Origin: Cornus controversa
Lineage: Eukaryota > Streptophyta > Magnoliopsida > Cornales > Cornaceae
DNA: 64,000 nucleotides
Direction of reading: 5' to 3'
NCBI GenBank assembly: GCA_026545225.1
Contig: CM048848.1
Location: 14,488,853-14,552,852 of the forward strand
A model generated the notes under the pieces. The model made no database searches, was not told where the DNA came from, and saw nothing but the letters and a program-made list of their open reading frames with translations. Of this stretch, positions 22,791 to 34,892 are shown piece after piece. The translations under genes were made by a program, and so were the position numbers. Numbering within the stretch: the first letter of the stretch is position 1; each line of letters begins with the position of its first letter.

Positions 22791-24373
22791 CCGGGAGAGA
22801 GGAGGAGCCGATCCGGCGCCGACGGTGGCCATGGCTGCCGACCACTCACGGCGGAGCTTCGGCCTGGGCGACGGTGGTGGCTGGCTTGCGAGTGGATGGC
22901 TGCGACTGAGGGTTTCTCGACTGGGGTTTGTTTGGCCGGGGTTTCTGGGTCGTGTTGGTTTCGGCTGAGTACGACCGTTGAGGTGGCATTCCGGCGACGG
23001 TAGAGACTCGGACGGGTCTTCGACAAGTGGGTCGGTTTACAGAGGCTTCGGATGGGACTGGGTTTGGTCTGGTTTTTGGGGTTTTTTCAGTTGGGTTTTT
23101 GAATGATTCCACGGAATGGTGGAGCTGGGTTTGGCTGGGGTTGTGGTGATCTTACATTTGAGTTTGGTTAGTGATGAAGCTAGTCGATAGTGGAACTTCC
23201 GGTTTGGCTACGGCGGTTCTTGCGAGGGGGCTGTCGTGGGTTTCGGGTTCATGGAGCTTCGGTTGGACGACTGTGTAGGCTGGTAGTTTGAAAGATTGGC
23301 AGGAGGCAGTCTATGGTGGTGATGAGGAATTGGTCGTTCGGCGCTCCAGCTAAGCTTGGGCAAGGGTTTGCCCATAGTCCGGTAGTGCAAGGTTCGACTA
23401 AAATGGGTGAGTTAACTGCATATGGGACTCGGCTGTGCACGGGGTCATGCATGGCTGTGGATTTTCTTAATGACCATAATTGGCGATTTGATGGTTGTGA
23501 ATTGGTTGTTCGGTGTCGGCGATGATGCTTGGACAATGTTGGAGCTTGCTGCCATGAGAGGTGGTAGTGCTGGCCATGGGTTTTGGTTGGGGTGTGTTTG
23601 GGCCCTCATTGATAATGGAATTGAGCCTTGGATATTGGATCATTAATTTGGGCCGTTTGGAGTGGCAATTAAATTGGACTTAGACATTGAATTGGATTGG
23701 TTTAAATTGGGCTTTAGATTTGAAATGGAGCCGGATTAGATTGGAACCAAGACGTGGGGTGGGACCAAGCATGGAAACAAAAGGAGATGAAGTGGTTCAT
23801 GGGATTGTTCATGTGGACTTCGACACAGGACTGGACCGAGCATGGAAATAGGTCGCCTTGCAGGCGAGGGCACAGTAAAAGTGGGACCTAAGGCAAGTTG
23901 ATTCTTGCCTCTATCTCCTATGTATATTTAATTATGTTGATTAATTTTACATATGTTCTTAATTTGATCATATGTGGCGTTTGCATATATAAAGGTGGAT
24001 ATTATATATATATATATATATATATACGTGGGATGTGGGGATATATATATGTGGGTATATATATATATGTGTGTGGGCTTGGAGGGTAAGAGCATTGTTA
24101 AATTCAAATGCTGATTTGCATTGTTATATGCATATTTAGAGATTGAGCCATGTAAAGTATGCTAAATTATATATATTTATATTTAGCTAGATGTTGCCTT
24201 GCATGCATATATGATTCTTACGCATGAGTTGAGTATACGTAAATATATATGTGATTATATATTTGGTGCAGTAGTAGAAATGCATGCTAAATTGATTATA
24301 GCATAGAAGGGCATTGTAAAAGCATGAAATGTGTGAAGGGTTATGCATGTTTTCACTACCTATATGGGTGACA

Positions 24374-24374
<1 letters not shown>

Positions 24375-24417
<43 letters not shown>
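24375..24417. repeat. (TA)n microsatellite in G3
   Basis: An uninterrupted TA run of about 43 nt. Similar but shorter runs lie at 22287-22334, 24004-24026 and 24050-24070. Confidence 0.95.
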
Positions 24418-24420
<3 letters not shown>

Positions 24421-26352
24421 CGTGATTGCATATGGTTGTAAGAATGCATGTTGGTTGCTCGTCGTAAATGCATGATTGGGATGAAAGTATGATTATATTT
24501 ATCCTAATATACGTATATATGTGATTATATGCAGGATGTGACATATATATGTTGTGTATGTACAAATGTGACTATGAATGATTTCTGTGAAAAATGTGTT
24601 CATTGGTGAAAACGTGAAAATGTGGTGTTTATAGATTTATGCATGAAAGATAAGACTTTCTTGAAAAATGCATAAGCATGATGATTTACATGATATGAGT
24701 GTGATGACATTGTGACAATCTTGAGGTGAAAGGAAAATGCATTGATTTGACAAAAATGCATTCATGGTGTGGATAAGTGCATTGATGTGATTATATGCAC
24801 TATATGATGATTTTGGGTTATGAGTGTGAAATTAAGATAAGGGGAAGGCCCCTAGGGTGAAAGACCTAAAACTTGGCCAAGAGGAGGTGCTCCCTTCGGG
24901 TTACTAACCCGATAAAGCACAAGCAGAGTTTGGGTGCCGAAGAGACCCCTACTATTGGAGTGATGAGAAAGCCCCCTTTGAATTGATTTGGTGTGAGTTA
25001 TATATCTATGTATATGCATTGAGGTGGAAAGCATCACGCATGATTTGAAAAACGTGATTGTTTATGGGTAAAAAGCATGTATGCATATCATGTAGACATG
25101 TAGCGGTTTAATGTGCATTTATGCATGACTCAATGGATCTTGTTGAGTAGGTGATGTGGTATTTGATTTACATTGTTCATGTAAATGCTTCTATTCATAT
25201 ATGTTTTCTATACATATTGATGCTGGATGTGTATTGCTTTTGAACATGTTGTAAATGATTTTCATAAGTCATGTGTGTTAGATTTAAATGTTCATAGGTG
25301 CTGGAACTGCCATGTGCATTGTTGGTTCATGTATGCTAGGAGGGGCATGACTTTAAATATTGTGATATATTTAGTGCATGTATATTTTTGAGAATATGTG
25401 AGGATCGACCTGCTACTGCGATGATAGTATGGTTCTACATACCTTGTTGGGCCTTTGAGCTCACCCCTCCCAGGTTTTGTAGGTGTTGCTAGTTTTGGAG
25501 TCAGTTGGAGGATTGATAGTACCAGTTGCTGAGGTAGTGATTAGTCTTCTTAGAATCTGACTTATGTTCAGAATTTTAGATAGACGCATTACATTTGGAT
25601 TAAATGTATGGAGCGATTATGTTGATTCAGTTCCTTCAGTTGTATTTTATTCATGTGATGTATGTATTTAATACGGACATTCAAGGACTGAGACATGTAA
25701 TTTTGATTGTCTTATGCATGTTGTAGAAATGCTGGGGGGACACGTGCCCAGAAGTGTCCATTTTGATTGTTAGATATAAATGATGGGGGGACACGTACCC
25801 AGAAGTGTCCATTTGAATTAAAAGCAGGTATAACATGCCAGGATCTGATTATTTAGAATGGGTCATGCCCAACTTTCGTAAAAATAATAAAAAATTGAGA
25901 TTGTATGATCGGGTGGTGGTTATGTCGTGAGGTTGAGTAAACGGGTTTGCGACTCGGGGTTCGGGTCGGTCTAGGGGAGTCCCGGCGGCCCGAATTCCGG
26001 GGCGTGACAAAGACGATGCATCTTAATGCCTTACAAAAATTTGGGTTTAGACAAGAATAGAAAATAGAAGGTCTCGTACCTTGTTACAATGCATGTTTGA
26101 TGCATCGTAACTTAGGATGCATCGTAACTGAGATTACGATGTATCGTAATTCATAGAGATAGCTGACAGTTAAACAAATGTGCAAGGACAAGCATGGGAC
26201 CCATTGGGGTCAGTTGGGTCTGCATTGTACGCATATATGTACATGCATGTGATTGATGATTCCGCGATATTAGAGAGATTGGGACGGTCCGTTAGGGCTT
26301 AATGGACAGACGTTACCACCGGTTCCCGGGAGACGAAAATCGGGGCGTGACA

Positions 26353-26985
26353 GCATGGTATTAGAGCCTTAGGTTTAATACCTTGGGATGAAGGGTGAAA
26401 CTTGATTAATTGTTTATTTAAGGTTAAGGACTTGAACTTGAAGTTCACAAATTGATTTTGTATAACATGGTTATGTGCTTACGCCGTTATAGCATGCTAT
26501 TGTGGATCAAATTGATATGGTGTTGTATAAGCATGGGGAACGTGGTATGATATAAATATACTTGGTATTGAATTTCCTTATTGTGCATATAGCAAAATGC
26601 CACCAAGAAGAGTGCGAGGTAGAGGCGTTGATGCTCCACATGAGCCAATTGGTGGAGCTTAGTTCATGCACGACATAGGAGATACCATGAAGCAAATAGC
26701 AAGGGAAGCTTAGGAAGAGGAAGTTCAAGCACAATCGTGGGTTCGCTTGAGCTGAAAAATGGTTGCAATGAAGGAATACGTGAAGTTTAAACTACCTACA
26801 TTTGCGGGTGGACGTGATCCACTAGCAGCGGAGGGTTGGATAGACCAAACCAATAAGCTCTTGGTTGCTCTCGCAATCGATGATGACTTGAGGGTTGGAA
26901 TGGCGATGTTTCACTTACAAGGGGAAGCGGATCGGTGGTGGCAATTCATTGGGAATACTCACAATAGAACTGCTAGGTACAGATA
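26353..26985 (+). pseudogene. G2 5' untranslated region and gag start, remnant
   Basis: After the primer site, MPPRRVRGRG (26597) is the typical start of chromovirus gag. 26759-26986 reads KFKLPTFAGGRDPLAAEGWI and HLQGEADRWWQ, the conserved retrotransposon gag core. It stops at 26985, where integrase sequence of another clade begins. It is a broken fossil. Confidence 0.7.
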
Positions 26986-27390
26986 ACAAACAGAACTATC
27001 TTCGAATGCATCCGAAAGAAATTGGAAGCTCGAAAGGGAAAATGGCTAGATGAATTTCCTAAAGTACTTTGGGCTTACCGAACGACTCGCAAGCGACCAA
27101 CTTGAGAAAGCCTATTCTGCCTGGCTTATAGGTCCGAAGTAGTGATACCAACTAAGCTATCTACCCCCAAAGATCAGATCAGAAGTGCTAGAGAAGGGGC
27201 ATAATGATTAGTAGCTAGACTAGACTTGCTAGAAGAAAGAAGGGAGGCAGCTCATATTAGACTGCCATCATATCAAATGATGGTCAAAAAAAGTTATGAC
27301 AAAAAAGGTGAAACACCGAGTATTTGCAATCGAAAATTAGGTGCCAATGAAAGTCAATGACAACGCAAGTCAATTCACCTTGAAATGCAA
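26986..27390 (+). pseudogene. Tat/Retand-type gypsy integrase C-terminal fragment
   Basis: Plus-strand text includes KLEARKGKWLDEFPKVLWAY, then RTTRK, CLAYRSEVVIPTKL and RREAAHIRLPSYQ. These match the region after the integrase core of Tat-group gypsy elements. It adjoins the G2 gag directly, so two unrelated elements are joined here. It is broken, with several breaks. Confidence 0.65.
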
Positions 27391-27752
27391 CCCATTTGAA
27401 GAGGTACTATGTTTAAATTCAGTTTATTAGAGTTAGATTCTTCTTTTTGGCAATATAGTCCTCGCCTTATCCGATGATAGGGAAATATCTTTATAAAATT
27501 TAAGCCAAAATGGGCTTCAACAATAAGAAGAATCTTTTCTAAATATTTCCCTGTCAAAAAGAGGAATAATCATGGTCCCACATCGAAGAAAAAGTTTCGT
27601 ACTTTGTAATATATAAAGAGTAAAGACAAACTTAAAAGTTGTCGTAAGGCATAGCATTATGCAAAAGGATATGCGCATTGCCACTCTCTTACCGATTTTT
27701 ACTTACGAAATAGTCGATCGGCCATAAAATGATCAATCAAAGAGGAAAACAG
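27391..27752. other. Unclassified, LTR-like flank
   Basis: It contains TGGTCCCACATCG (27571), a motif common near the start of plant LTRs, followed by a TATATAAAGAG box (27610). The last 75 nt (27678-27752) are repeated at 43824-43895. No protein is seen. Confidence 0.35.
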
Positions 27753-28343
27753 TGTTAGGAACCAATCGCCCAAAGATGATCAATAAAAGAAAGAAGAGAG
27801 GTAGTTGGAATTATAAGCTGATTGCCTAAAAAAGTAGGCGTTGAGCCTATAAAAACTAATATGCACTTCCATGCTCCTCTAAAAGTAAATTCATAATTAA
27901 TTCAATTCAATATATAATCTTCCTATATTTCTAGCATAGTATCAGAGCCAATCAATTCCTGGTAATCTTCATTGTCTTCATTATCCATCGCCCTCACCAC
28001 TGGGGATGACACCATCGACTTTATCCCCGATGATCAATCATAGAAAATAGCTTCAGCCAAATCAACACCTAACCAATGCCATTACACAATTGGCGTAAGA
28101 GTTTTCAAATAATTCTCTCTCTCTTTACCCTAATTCAAAGGTGACTTGAAGCCCACTCTTCTCTTGCTTGTGGATTTCATACAAGGACATATGATTGAAG
28201 ATTTGAAAGTGTTTGGAATCAGAGAAAATCAAATTCGTGGTGTTCGAATCGTGTTCGCGAAGATTGAAAAATCTGGTTTGTACTTTTCTGCACAACATAA
28301 CCATTTTGGTCATAACTTCTTCGTTATTGATTGAAACGAGCCG
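27753..28343 (+). mobile_element. TRIM 5' half (LTR, primer site, interior), copy 1
   Basis: A 184-bp LTR (27753-27936) opens TGTTAGGAACC and ends TTTCTAGCA. A primer-site-like TAGTATCAGAGCC follows at 27937, then non-coding interior up to ACGAGCC. It then meets the end of a G1-type LTR at 28344. The same interior continues without interruption in the copy at 44080-44490. The two copies are about 96% identical by eye. Confidence 0.7.
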
Positions 28344-29913
28344 TATCACCAAGAACTCAAGGGTGAGAATGTGGAACATCAATACACCTTGTCCTTTATC
28401 ATGCTTTGATACCATTTCTATCACACCCCAAGTTTTTGTACCCATAATGATACAGGAAATGAAGGTGAACAGTTTCCCCATGTTCCAAAAGTCATCGCTA
28501 AACTTGCTCAACACCCATACATTTGCAATTCACAATGTTAAACATATGCATTTTATAAATATAATCCAAAAACATACATTGTATACATTTCTCAAGAGTT
28601 ACAAATTTGTCATGCATATAAACTGCTCAATTCCAAAACTCAACTACTTGTATGATTGGAACTTGAAATTGAAACCTACACCATTGGATAGAGGATTCAA
28701 AAATACTTAGTTTTAGAAAAAAAATCACTTAAATCGGGTTTGAGATGACAAAGTTATGCCCATTTCCAAATATTTAAAAATCTAGAGCAGTAAAATAGTC
28801 GACTGTTCCTAAGAGAAATTCAACTGTTTTGCCCTTCTAGGAAGTTCAAAAATGCTCTGCCCAAAATAGTCGACTTATCTAGAAGGGATAATTGACTGTT
28901 TCCACCTAGAAATCCCTTTTCAGCATCTTTTGCACAAAACTTACACCAATCCTCATACATATACATTTCCAAAACACAAAACTCATCCAACAATATCCCA
29001 ATCATGAATGAAATGTCAAAACTTCATGCATTCCATATAATTAACCTTTAAATCATAAACATGTTTGAATTGAGTGCATTGAGCACAAATCCATAATTCA
29101 AGGCATATACGCCCGTAAACAACATTTCAAAAGATTAAGTCTCATTACACATTTCTAAATGTACTACGTCCACATCCCAGACGTGCATAACACCAAAAAA
29201 GACCTAAAAGAAGGTTCTTCTAACTCTAAAACTAATTCATGGTTGATCACCCTAGGCAACCTCTTTGTCATGCCCTGAAATTGTTAATGTAAGGGGATGA
29301 ACAATATTCAACGAGCTCAAGGTCATATATTGTGTAATCCACCCAAGTCTCACATTTCATGATAATGTATAACATAATTCAACATGCATAGCTTCACTAC
29401 GTGTAATGCTTCCTAGCATTCTAGTCCAAGAGTTAAAAATTTCACCTAACATGGCATAAACATCAAAATGATTGACAACCACGCAAATTCAACTCAAACA
29501 TGCAACAATGCACAATTTCTATCATTCAAGTGACATACGCATCACAATCCATGATAATTCAAAATGCTCAAATTACACATGAATCATTTTACATTCTACT
29601 CATACATATATCAATATGATAAAAATCACAATAACAAATTTGAACATAAACTTAACACAAAATTATATTGCTTTCGAAATTGTACTCACACACACACACA
29701 CACATGCAAACAAGATACGCGTCGAAGTCTCATACCTCAAGTTCATAGTTATTATGGGCTACTAACCCATGCGGTTATCAACCATCTTACGTAAGTTTGA
29801 GGTCTTTCAATCCCCGAGGATATGTTATCCATCTATGTTTCCATGAGACACTCCCAAGAATTCACCCCACACACACCATGTCAAGTTGTAAAACAACATG
29901 CACAAGTCCTCGA
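28344..29913 (-). repeat. G1-type LTR, second copy (A')
   Basis: It begins TATCACC, matching the TATCACTCCCC end of copy A (17866). After skipping some bases of the end, it follows copy A to the same joint with copia RT. Identity with copy A is about 93% in the first 550 nt, about 97% in the middle and over 99% in the last 350 nt. Confidence 0.75.
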
Positions 29914-30409
29914 GCAATAATACATCAACATGGGCAAAAGTCTCCTCATAATCGATGTCATACTCCTGTGTGAACCCCCTTGCCATAAGCTAGGATTTAT
30001 AGCACTCAACAGATTTATCTGAAAAAGTCTTGATTTTGTAGACCCATTTACATCCAATGGTAGACTTCCCTGGAGACAATTCAACTAGATCCCATGTCTG
30101 AGTCTTGGTAAGTGCATTTAACTCTTCTTTCATTGCTTGCTGCCATAAATGGTTAGAGAGGGCCTCAAAAAAAGTGTGAGGTTCATGATGGGTTACAAGA
30201 TCATTATAACCATAATAGTCATGAAGATGTGCAGGGGAGGTTTTTACTAGAGTGGATCGACGAGGATCCAAAATAGTGGTAGCATCAGGAGCCTCAGGCG
30301 GGACAGATGATTGGAAGTCAAGTGCAGGGGGGTCAACAGATGAGTCAGAAGGATCAACTGGATTTGATGACCTAGGAGTAGGAGAATCTAAAAAAATATC
30401 TGCAGATGT
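29914..30409 (-). pseudogene. Copia RT N-terminal fragment (copy A')
   Basis: It is nearly identical to 19463-19959, with the same left and right joints. It is a fossil fragment whose presence twice shows regional duplication rather than independent capture. Confidence 0.8.
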
Positions 30410-32114
30410 ACGTGAGATTGAGACCAATTTTGGCCGATTTTTATTTTATTCATCATAATTTTTCGTAAATGCATTTTTTATTATTTTTAACATGTTATGA
30501 ATGTGAGAAACATGTTTGAGAAGTTGTATAGAGGTTTTGGGAACATTTAGAGAAATTTAACTTTTTGGGTCAACGGGGCCCCGGGACGCGAACCCGGTGG
30601 GCTTGGGAATCCAAAATTTTTTTGAAAAATAATTATTTTTAGTTTTAAACCAAATAAAATTTTTAAAGAGTTAAGGAAGCGATTTTGAGTTCATGGGAGT
30701 TTTTAAAATCAAAAACGGTGGTCGGAAGGGTACGTTAAATGGTTTAGGGGCAGTTTGGTCTTTTTACGCCTAAAAGGATATAAATATCTGAGATTTCAGA
30801 GATTCCTTAGATCTCTCTTGGCCTTCTCACGCCCAAACACTCTCTTTCTCTCTCCCACTTCATCTCTCTTCTTTCTCTCTTCATTTCAGAAGCCTTTAGC
30901 TTAGATTCGGAAGTCGCCAAAGAAGGACAACGCGTAGGGCTTGGCAAGGGTTTTGGTTTAAACCAAACAAACTCAAGTTTTGCAATGGTGAGACTCGATG
31001 GAAATCTTAGAAATAGCTTGGAGAGCCTTCATGTTAGAGGTAGGGTTGTTTCTTCTCCTCTAGTTGTTGATTCTAAGGTTTCGGGTATTATGGTGAGGTA
31101 TAAGTTGTATTGGCTTGAAAAAGAGTTAGGGGAGGGGCTATGGTGTTGAGTTTTCTCCCTTCTTTTATGATTCCTACATGTTAAAGGTGATGCATTGTGA
31201 TATGTGTATTGTGATGAATGAGTAAATGCAATGTGTACAAGTTGAGAGCATGATTATCTTTATGTTATGTTGTGAGTATATGTGATTTACATGCAAGAAT
31301 AGAACATGTATATAATTATATGTTGGTAGTATAGTGAGAAGGCATGCTAGATATAATTTAACAATGATGAGCATTGAAGGAGCATGAGAATAATATGATA
31401 TATATTATATATTTGAAAATACATATATGAGGAAATTATGAGGAAATGATGTGAGGGGACTGTGCATTGACTGTTGGAGTTGTCCATCCATGTCAAGAGT
31501 GGTGTAACCAGCCACTATGTTATGACATTCGGAGTGGTCCCATTATACCAAGGCTAAGGCCTAGAACTCAGATTATGTCCAAAACTAGCGAGTTTCAAAG
31601 TTGTCCACTCACATTGAGGCAAATCAATATATTGCCAAAGTTGTATGAGCTCTCAGAGTTGTCCAAGTTATTCGGGTGTTATTGGAGGTGTCTAAGGTCA
31701 CATGATCGTCAGAGCGGTCCAATCATGTTCATATATCATATTAGGACTGAGAGATAGTATATGTGTATCTTTGCTTATGTGTTTAAATTGGTGAGTTTGA
31801 TATATAATTATAAAACATTTATCCTTAAATTTCATTGTTATGTGAATATGGAAAATCACATGTAGTGTAGCGACATACATATTATATAGGTCGGTGTCGG
31901 ATCAATACCTAAGTGGGTTAGGATATTCCTATTGAGTCGTTGAGTTGCTCACCCCTTTCCCCAAACCTTTTTACAATTAAGATATCCATGATGGACGGGA
32001 ATTGAGCATCCAAGTGGAGCTCTGCGTGATCCTTTTGATTTACTTTTGGGTATTGTACATGTATAGCCATCCGTGCCGACTTGTGGCATATGACTCGTTT
32101 TAAGTTGTGGGTAC
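30410..32114 (+). repeat. G2 LTR, second copy (A'), cut by the Athila-like element
   Basis: It matches 19960 to about 21655 at roughly 98%, including the TATA box (30779-30787), CT leader and GAGGTAGGGTTG motif (31029). It ends at GTTGTGGGTAC, where the Athila-like 5' LTR begins. The remainder of the LTR is not found on the far side of that element. Confidence 0.75.
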
Positions 32115-32316
32115 TGATAAGCATTGAATGTTGCACATTTAAGCCCTTTTAAATACATATGTCAATTCCTTAATTGCGTTTAATTTATAATTTTTATGTT
32201 ATTTTCTTATTCTTGGTATTTTTAGGACATTATCCGTAAAATCAGTCAAATCAAGGGATTTCATCTTAAATAATGTCACTTCAGGAAATTCCAATGGTCT
32301 AATGGTGCATTGTGTG

Positions 32317-32363
<47 letters not shown>

Positions 32364-32866
32364 TTATTTATTTATTAGTATTATTTTATTTTTATTTTAT
32401 TTTATTTCTTTAAGTTATTTTTTTATTTTTTTTATATAGATGTATATATTTTAGTATTTATATAGATATAATATTAGATATTAGTTATTTATATTTATAA
32501 TTTTGTATAGATTTAGTATTTTATGTATATTAATATAGTTATAATTTTAGTATGTTTATATATATTTTATACACTAACTAACTATTCACAACTAATCAGC
32601 CCATGCACTAAACCAGCCCAAATCCTAAACTATCCAACCCAAAGCCCACTTCCATCTCAATAGCTCATGCACTAATCAGCCCATGCACTAACTAGCCCAA
32701 ACCCAAAGCCCACTTCCATCAAAATAGTCCACATCATTAACCACCTAGCCTAACCCAATACAAAACCCAACCAAATAATTCCTCCAACACATGCAACCTT
32801 CATTCCCAACCACTTTGCCTCACCAAAACCCACCATTTTGCCTCACCAAAACCCATGGCCAGCCAG

Positions 32867-32901
<35 letters not shown>

Positions 32902-33214
32902 TGTTTTAATATTATTATGTACATATAGTAATATTTTTGTTTGTTATTATTAAATATTTTTTATATATATTTTTTTAGTTTTTCATTAAAATTCATTGTG
33001 TATAAATTATGTTCTTATATTCTCATATTTATTTAGTATGTTATTACATATAATTACGTTATATATTTTATATTTCATACACACACACACACATCAGGCA
33101 ACTTCCTTAACTAAACCCATTTCTATAGCCTCTCCAAACTATCCAAACCCACAAACAAACCACTTAACAGCACATTACAAAACTTTGCCTCACCCACTTC
33201 CACCAACTGCTGGC

Positions 33215-33253
<39 letters not shown>

Positions 33254-33887
33254 TCATTATATTATTTGTATTATATTATATTACATATATATATTAATAT
33301 CAGCAGGTGGAGACAAAGAAAGAAAAAGAAAGAAAAGAGATTAGGTGGAGAGATAGGCTAGAGCAGGTGGACTCAAAAAGCAAAAGAAGATATAAAAAGA
33401 ACAAGAAAAGAAAAAAATTCAGAAGATGAAGAGAAGAAGAAAGTGTCGGCTGGTGGAGTTAAAGGAAAAGAAAATAAAGGTGGAGCAAATATTCGAAGGG
33501 GCCAAAGGAGGGACAGAAGGAATGTCAAAGAAAGAAGAAAAAAATTGGCTACCATCAATACATATCTCTGTTGCAAATGTAAAATATCTTCCTAACATTA
33601 TATATATAGACTGGGGGAGTTAGATAATAGAGGAGGGAGAGATAGAATAGAAAAAGAAAGGGAGACGGAAGAAACTGAGAAAAAAAAGCTACTGGAATTT
33701 TTTTTTTGGATAGAAAGAAGAGTGAGAAATATTGGAAAGCTTTTCAAAGCTTACAACAGACCATGAAGCTTGGAGTGGCTCAGTCTATGGAGCTGTTTTC
33801 GGCCACAATGATCAACTAAACTCTTCTATAGGGCTTGAACAAAGCCCTAGCCATGTAAATATGTTTTATTTTTAATAAATTGGGATT

Positions 33888-33926
<39 letters not shown>

Positions 33927-34603
33927 ATTTGTACCTAGCCTTGTGTCTTATTTTTAATACAAGTTTATAAATTTTGTATGTTCATGTGTTTTAATTTATC
34001 ATTCTTGTCTTAGAATTTTAGATTGCTGCACATGCTCTTCAAACACTTACACTTCTATAAGGAGTGTAAGTGATGGCTTTGTACTAGTTTTCACTATAAC
34101 ATGCATAGCTAGATTTGCATAGTTCATGCTTAGAGACGGTGATTTCGTTACACTTAGGTAATTAGGTAAGTAGGTAGGTAGGGAAATCACAATATCATAG
34201 ATAGATTATAGTATTTTAAGGTGTATGTATTTTCTTGGCGACGTCGTTGTAGGTGGTACTTGCCAAACGCGTCATTAGTACACATTTATATAAATTCCCA
34301 TGTTTATTATGAGATGGACATATTTATGAGGCTAGTGGAGAAGTCTAAGCCCTAGTATTTTCTCATTTTCTCAAACTCCTTCATTTTATTGTCATTTACA
34401 TATTGCAAGTAGTTTAAATAAATAACCCAATATTCATTTGTAAGTTGAACAAGAAACAATCTCTGATTTTAACTATTAAACCAATGTAGTCTCTGTGGGA
34501 TCGACACCCTCTTCTAGAACCCTATCCTTCAAGGATTATATTTTATTGTGAGTGGTAAAATATAATTTGATTTCCAAACACACAAAAGGAATTCACACAC
34601 CAA
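32115..34603 (+). repeat. Athila-like 5' LTR, copy 2 (2.49 kb)
   Basis: It starts TGATAAGCATTGAATG and ends just before the primer site. It is rich in TA microsatellites (32321-32359, 32870-32897, 33219-33246) and a mixed TA/TG run (33887-33926). It has tandem variants of AGCCCATGCACTAA around 32590-32740 and a purine-rich stretch at 33304-33700. Confidence 0.8.
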
Positions 34604-34607
34604 TTTT

Positions 34608-34625
34608 TGGCGCCGTTGCCGCGGA
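34608..34625 (+). promoter_or_regulatory. Primer-binding site of Athila-like copy 2
   Basis: TGGCGCCGTTGCCGCGGA sits directly inside the 5' LTR. Copy 1 has the same site with GGGGA at its end (5364). This is the form reported for Athila-clade elements. Confidence 0.8.
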
Positions 34626-34892
34626 CTACGGTTTAATTGCTAAAATCATAAGATTGAGTCTTGTTTGATTTTTAACCTAACTCATTCTTTAAATTCTTTG
34701 TAATTATTATTTTTATTATTATTATTATTATAATTTTTTTTTATTATTATTAAGTGCTACATTTTAGATATTTATCACTTAATCAAAGCTTCGGGACTTA
34801 AGCTCGAACTCTTTGTGAATATAGTATCCAATTTCGTGCACTTAATTGTTTAAATTTTGTTTTTGTATTTAATTTAGGAGAATAGTTTTCAC

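Larger units (their letters stand above)
22196..26009 (+). mobile_element. G3: very long solo gypsy LTR (3,814 bp) with target-site duplication
   Basis: It starts TGTAAGGACCGG and ends GGGGCGTGACA. AAGAC flanks it on both sides (22191-22195 and 26010-26014). No retroelement protein is present. It holds several TA-rich arrays, a homopurine tract (22606-22790), a GC-rich segment of about 450 bp (22790-23240), a block shared with G4 (24600-25140), and two copies of a GGACAC/GTGTCC hairpin (25738-25759 and 25789-25810). It is a solo LTR inserted into the G2 LTR, so it is younger than G2. Confidence 0.85.
19960..26352 (+). mobile_element. G2: gypsy 5' LTR (about 2.57 kb) split by G3
   Basis: It begins TGTAGAGACCGAGACC and ends GGGGCGTGACA, followed at once by a primer-site-like TGGTATTAGAGCC (26356). 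Removing G3 and one target copy leaves about 2.57 kb. It holds a TATAAATAT box (20329-20337), a CT-rich leader (20361-20430) and GAGGTAGGGTTG (20587). The second copy at 30410-32114 is about 98% identical. It is followed by a gag remnant. The element is broken and has no 3' LTR in the window. Confidence 0.75.

Noticed and set aside
22427-23112. Long open frames on both strands through the purine-rich and GC-rich part of G3 (Lys/Arg-rich on plus, Phe/Ser/Leu-rich on minus)
   Set aside because: They come from the biased GAAA/GAGA composition, lack any family text, and lie inside a proven solo LTR.
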